Source: CAZEIW01 sp964512305
GTDB lineage: Bacteria; Pseudomonadota; Gammaproteobacteria; Burkholderiales; Burkholderiaceae_F
Direction: 5' to 3'
DNA length: 20,578 nucleotides
Assembly (NCBI GenBank): GCA_964512305.1
Contig: CAZEIW010000224.1
Location: forward strand, 1 to 20,578
Part shown: positions 19,836 to 20,578 of the stretch, piece after piece
How the letters are laid out: every line of letters starts with the position of its first letter
Numbering within the stretch: position 1 is the stretch's first letter
Notes under the pieces: generated by a model
What the model was told of the DNA's origin: nothing
Databases searched by the model: none
The model's input: only the letters and a program-made list of their open reading frames with translations
Program-made: the position numbers and the translations under genes

Positions 19836-20578
19836 ATGCCGGACCCCGCTTTGCATGGGGCGCACGCCGGGGCGCACGAGGTTCCGGGGACGGCGCCCGC
19901 GAACCTGCGCGGCGCGATCGCGGCGGCCGGCCCCTCGCTGGTCCGCGTGCTGGTCGTCAACACGCTGATCGGGCTCTTCCTGCATCTCGCGCTCGGGGGC
20001 TCGATCGCGCTGAACCAGATCTACTCGCACGCGATCGGGCTGTCGATCTTCACGATCGCCTTCGTGCTGAGCTGCTGGTCCGGATACAAGCGTCCCAGCG
20101 GCAAGGCGATGCTGATCGCCGTCCCGGTCGGCGCGATCACCGGGGTGCTGCTGGCGCGCTGGGTGACAAACACCGAAACGTTCGTCTCCGGGCAGGAATC
20201 GTCGCGGATGCTGCTCACCTCGGTCGCGCTCGCGCTCGCGATCGGTGCCGCCGCCTCGTACTACTTCTACGCCCGCAGCCTGCTCATCGAGCGCGAGGCC
20301 CAGCTCAAGGAGGCGGAGCTCGCGCGCGCGCTTGGCCGCCAGCAGCTGAGCGAAGCGCAGTTGAAGATGCTGCAGGCGCAGATCGAGCCGCATTTCCTGT
20401 TCAACACGCTCTCCAACGTGCTGAACCTGATCGACGACGAGCCGGCGACGGCCAAGACGATGCTCACGGACCTGACCCGGCTGCTGCGCCGCTCGCTGCA
20501 ACGCGCGCGCGCCGACCGGATCGCGCTCGCCGACGAGTTCGCCGACATCGGTGCATACCTCGACATCCAGTCGCACCG
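19836..20578 (+). CDS. LytS/YpdA-type sensor histidine kinase (3' end beyond the window)
   Basis: An ATG eight bases after the preceding stop opens a frame that runs off the window (247 complete codons). Four membrane helices are visible: about residues 34-55, 62-83, 90-110 and 126-149. A charged coiled-coil stretch (150-180) follows, then QAQIEPHFLFNTLSNVLNLID with H186 as phosphoacceptor. This is the His_kinase (PF06580-type) box of LytS/AlgZ-like kinases, followed by MLTDLTRLLRRSL and LADEFADIGAYLDIQSH. The ATP-binding domain must lie downstream. Kinases of this class usually pair with a LytTR-domain regulator, which would be expected next. Its position at the end of the envelope operon suggests that it senses or controls that system. 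Confidence 0.92.
   Translation, partial: MPDPALHGAHAGAHEVPGTAPANLRGAIAAAGPSLVRVLVVNTLIGLFLHLALGGSIALNQIYSHAIGLSIFTIAFVLSCWSGYKRPSGKAMLIAVPVGAITGVLLARWVTNTETFVSGQESSRMLLTSVALALAIGAAASYYFYARSLLIEREAQLKEAELARALGRQQLSEAQLKMLQAQIEPHFLFNTLSNVLNLIDDEPATAKTMLTDLTRLLRRSLQRARADRIALADEFADIGAYLDIQSH

Overview
The window is a chromosomal stretch of a GC-rich Gram-negative bacterium, most likely a betaproteobacterium (Burkholderiales-like). This is inferred from a deoxynucleoside kinase placed next to a probable folK end and panC, the queA-tgt-yajC-secD-secF block, the high GC3, and the many GC-rich palindromic (REP-like) intergenic repeats. No phage structural genes, complete insertion sequence or CRISPR array was seen.

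Layout. 1-1661: probable folK end, deoxynucleoside kinase and panC (cofactor and nucleotide housekeeping). 1671-1894: two REP-like hairpins, then tRNA-Leu(CAA). 1924-4122: a short accessory-looking patch just behind the tRNA, with a parDE-type toxin-antitoxin pair and its palindromic operator, another REP, an orphan Cas3''-like HD protein that looks frameshifted near its N-terminus, and an EthD-family protein. 4301-5272: an unrecognised protein with a transposase-orfA-like N-terminus, a proline-rich TL-repeat linker and an uncharacterised C-terminal domain. 5280-7796 (minus): a MASE1-CHASE-PAS-GGDEF diguanylate cyclase, head to head with queA. 7824-13945: queA-tgt (queuosine tRNA modification) and yajC-secD-secF (Sec translocase accessory complex), split by a three-copy 85-bp tandem array. 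13971-14190: mosaic repeats. 14219-14740 (minus): a membrane-anchored cytochrome c. 14994-20578: a tightly packed plus-strand operon encoding a periplasmic repeat protein, a LolD/MacB-type ATPase, a FtsX-type permease, a LolA-like sorting protein, a probable outer-membrane protein and the start of a LytS/YpdA-type histidine kinase. This operon reads as a self-contained envelope transport and sensing system.

The most unusual signal is that REP-like repeats are not confined to intergenic DNA. One copy lies in frame inside queA and adds about 25 residues to an otherwise normal enzyme. A pair lies in frame upstream of the signal peptide of the outer-membrane protein, with no alternative start codon after it. 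The other points of interest are the orphan HD protein next to a toxin-antitoxin module and tRNA, and the six-gene envelope operon with its own sensor kinase.
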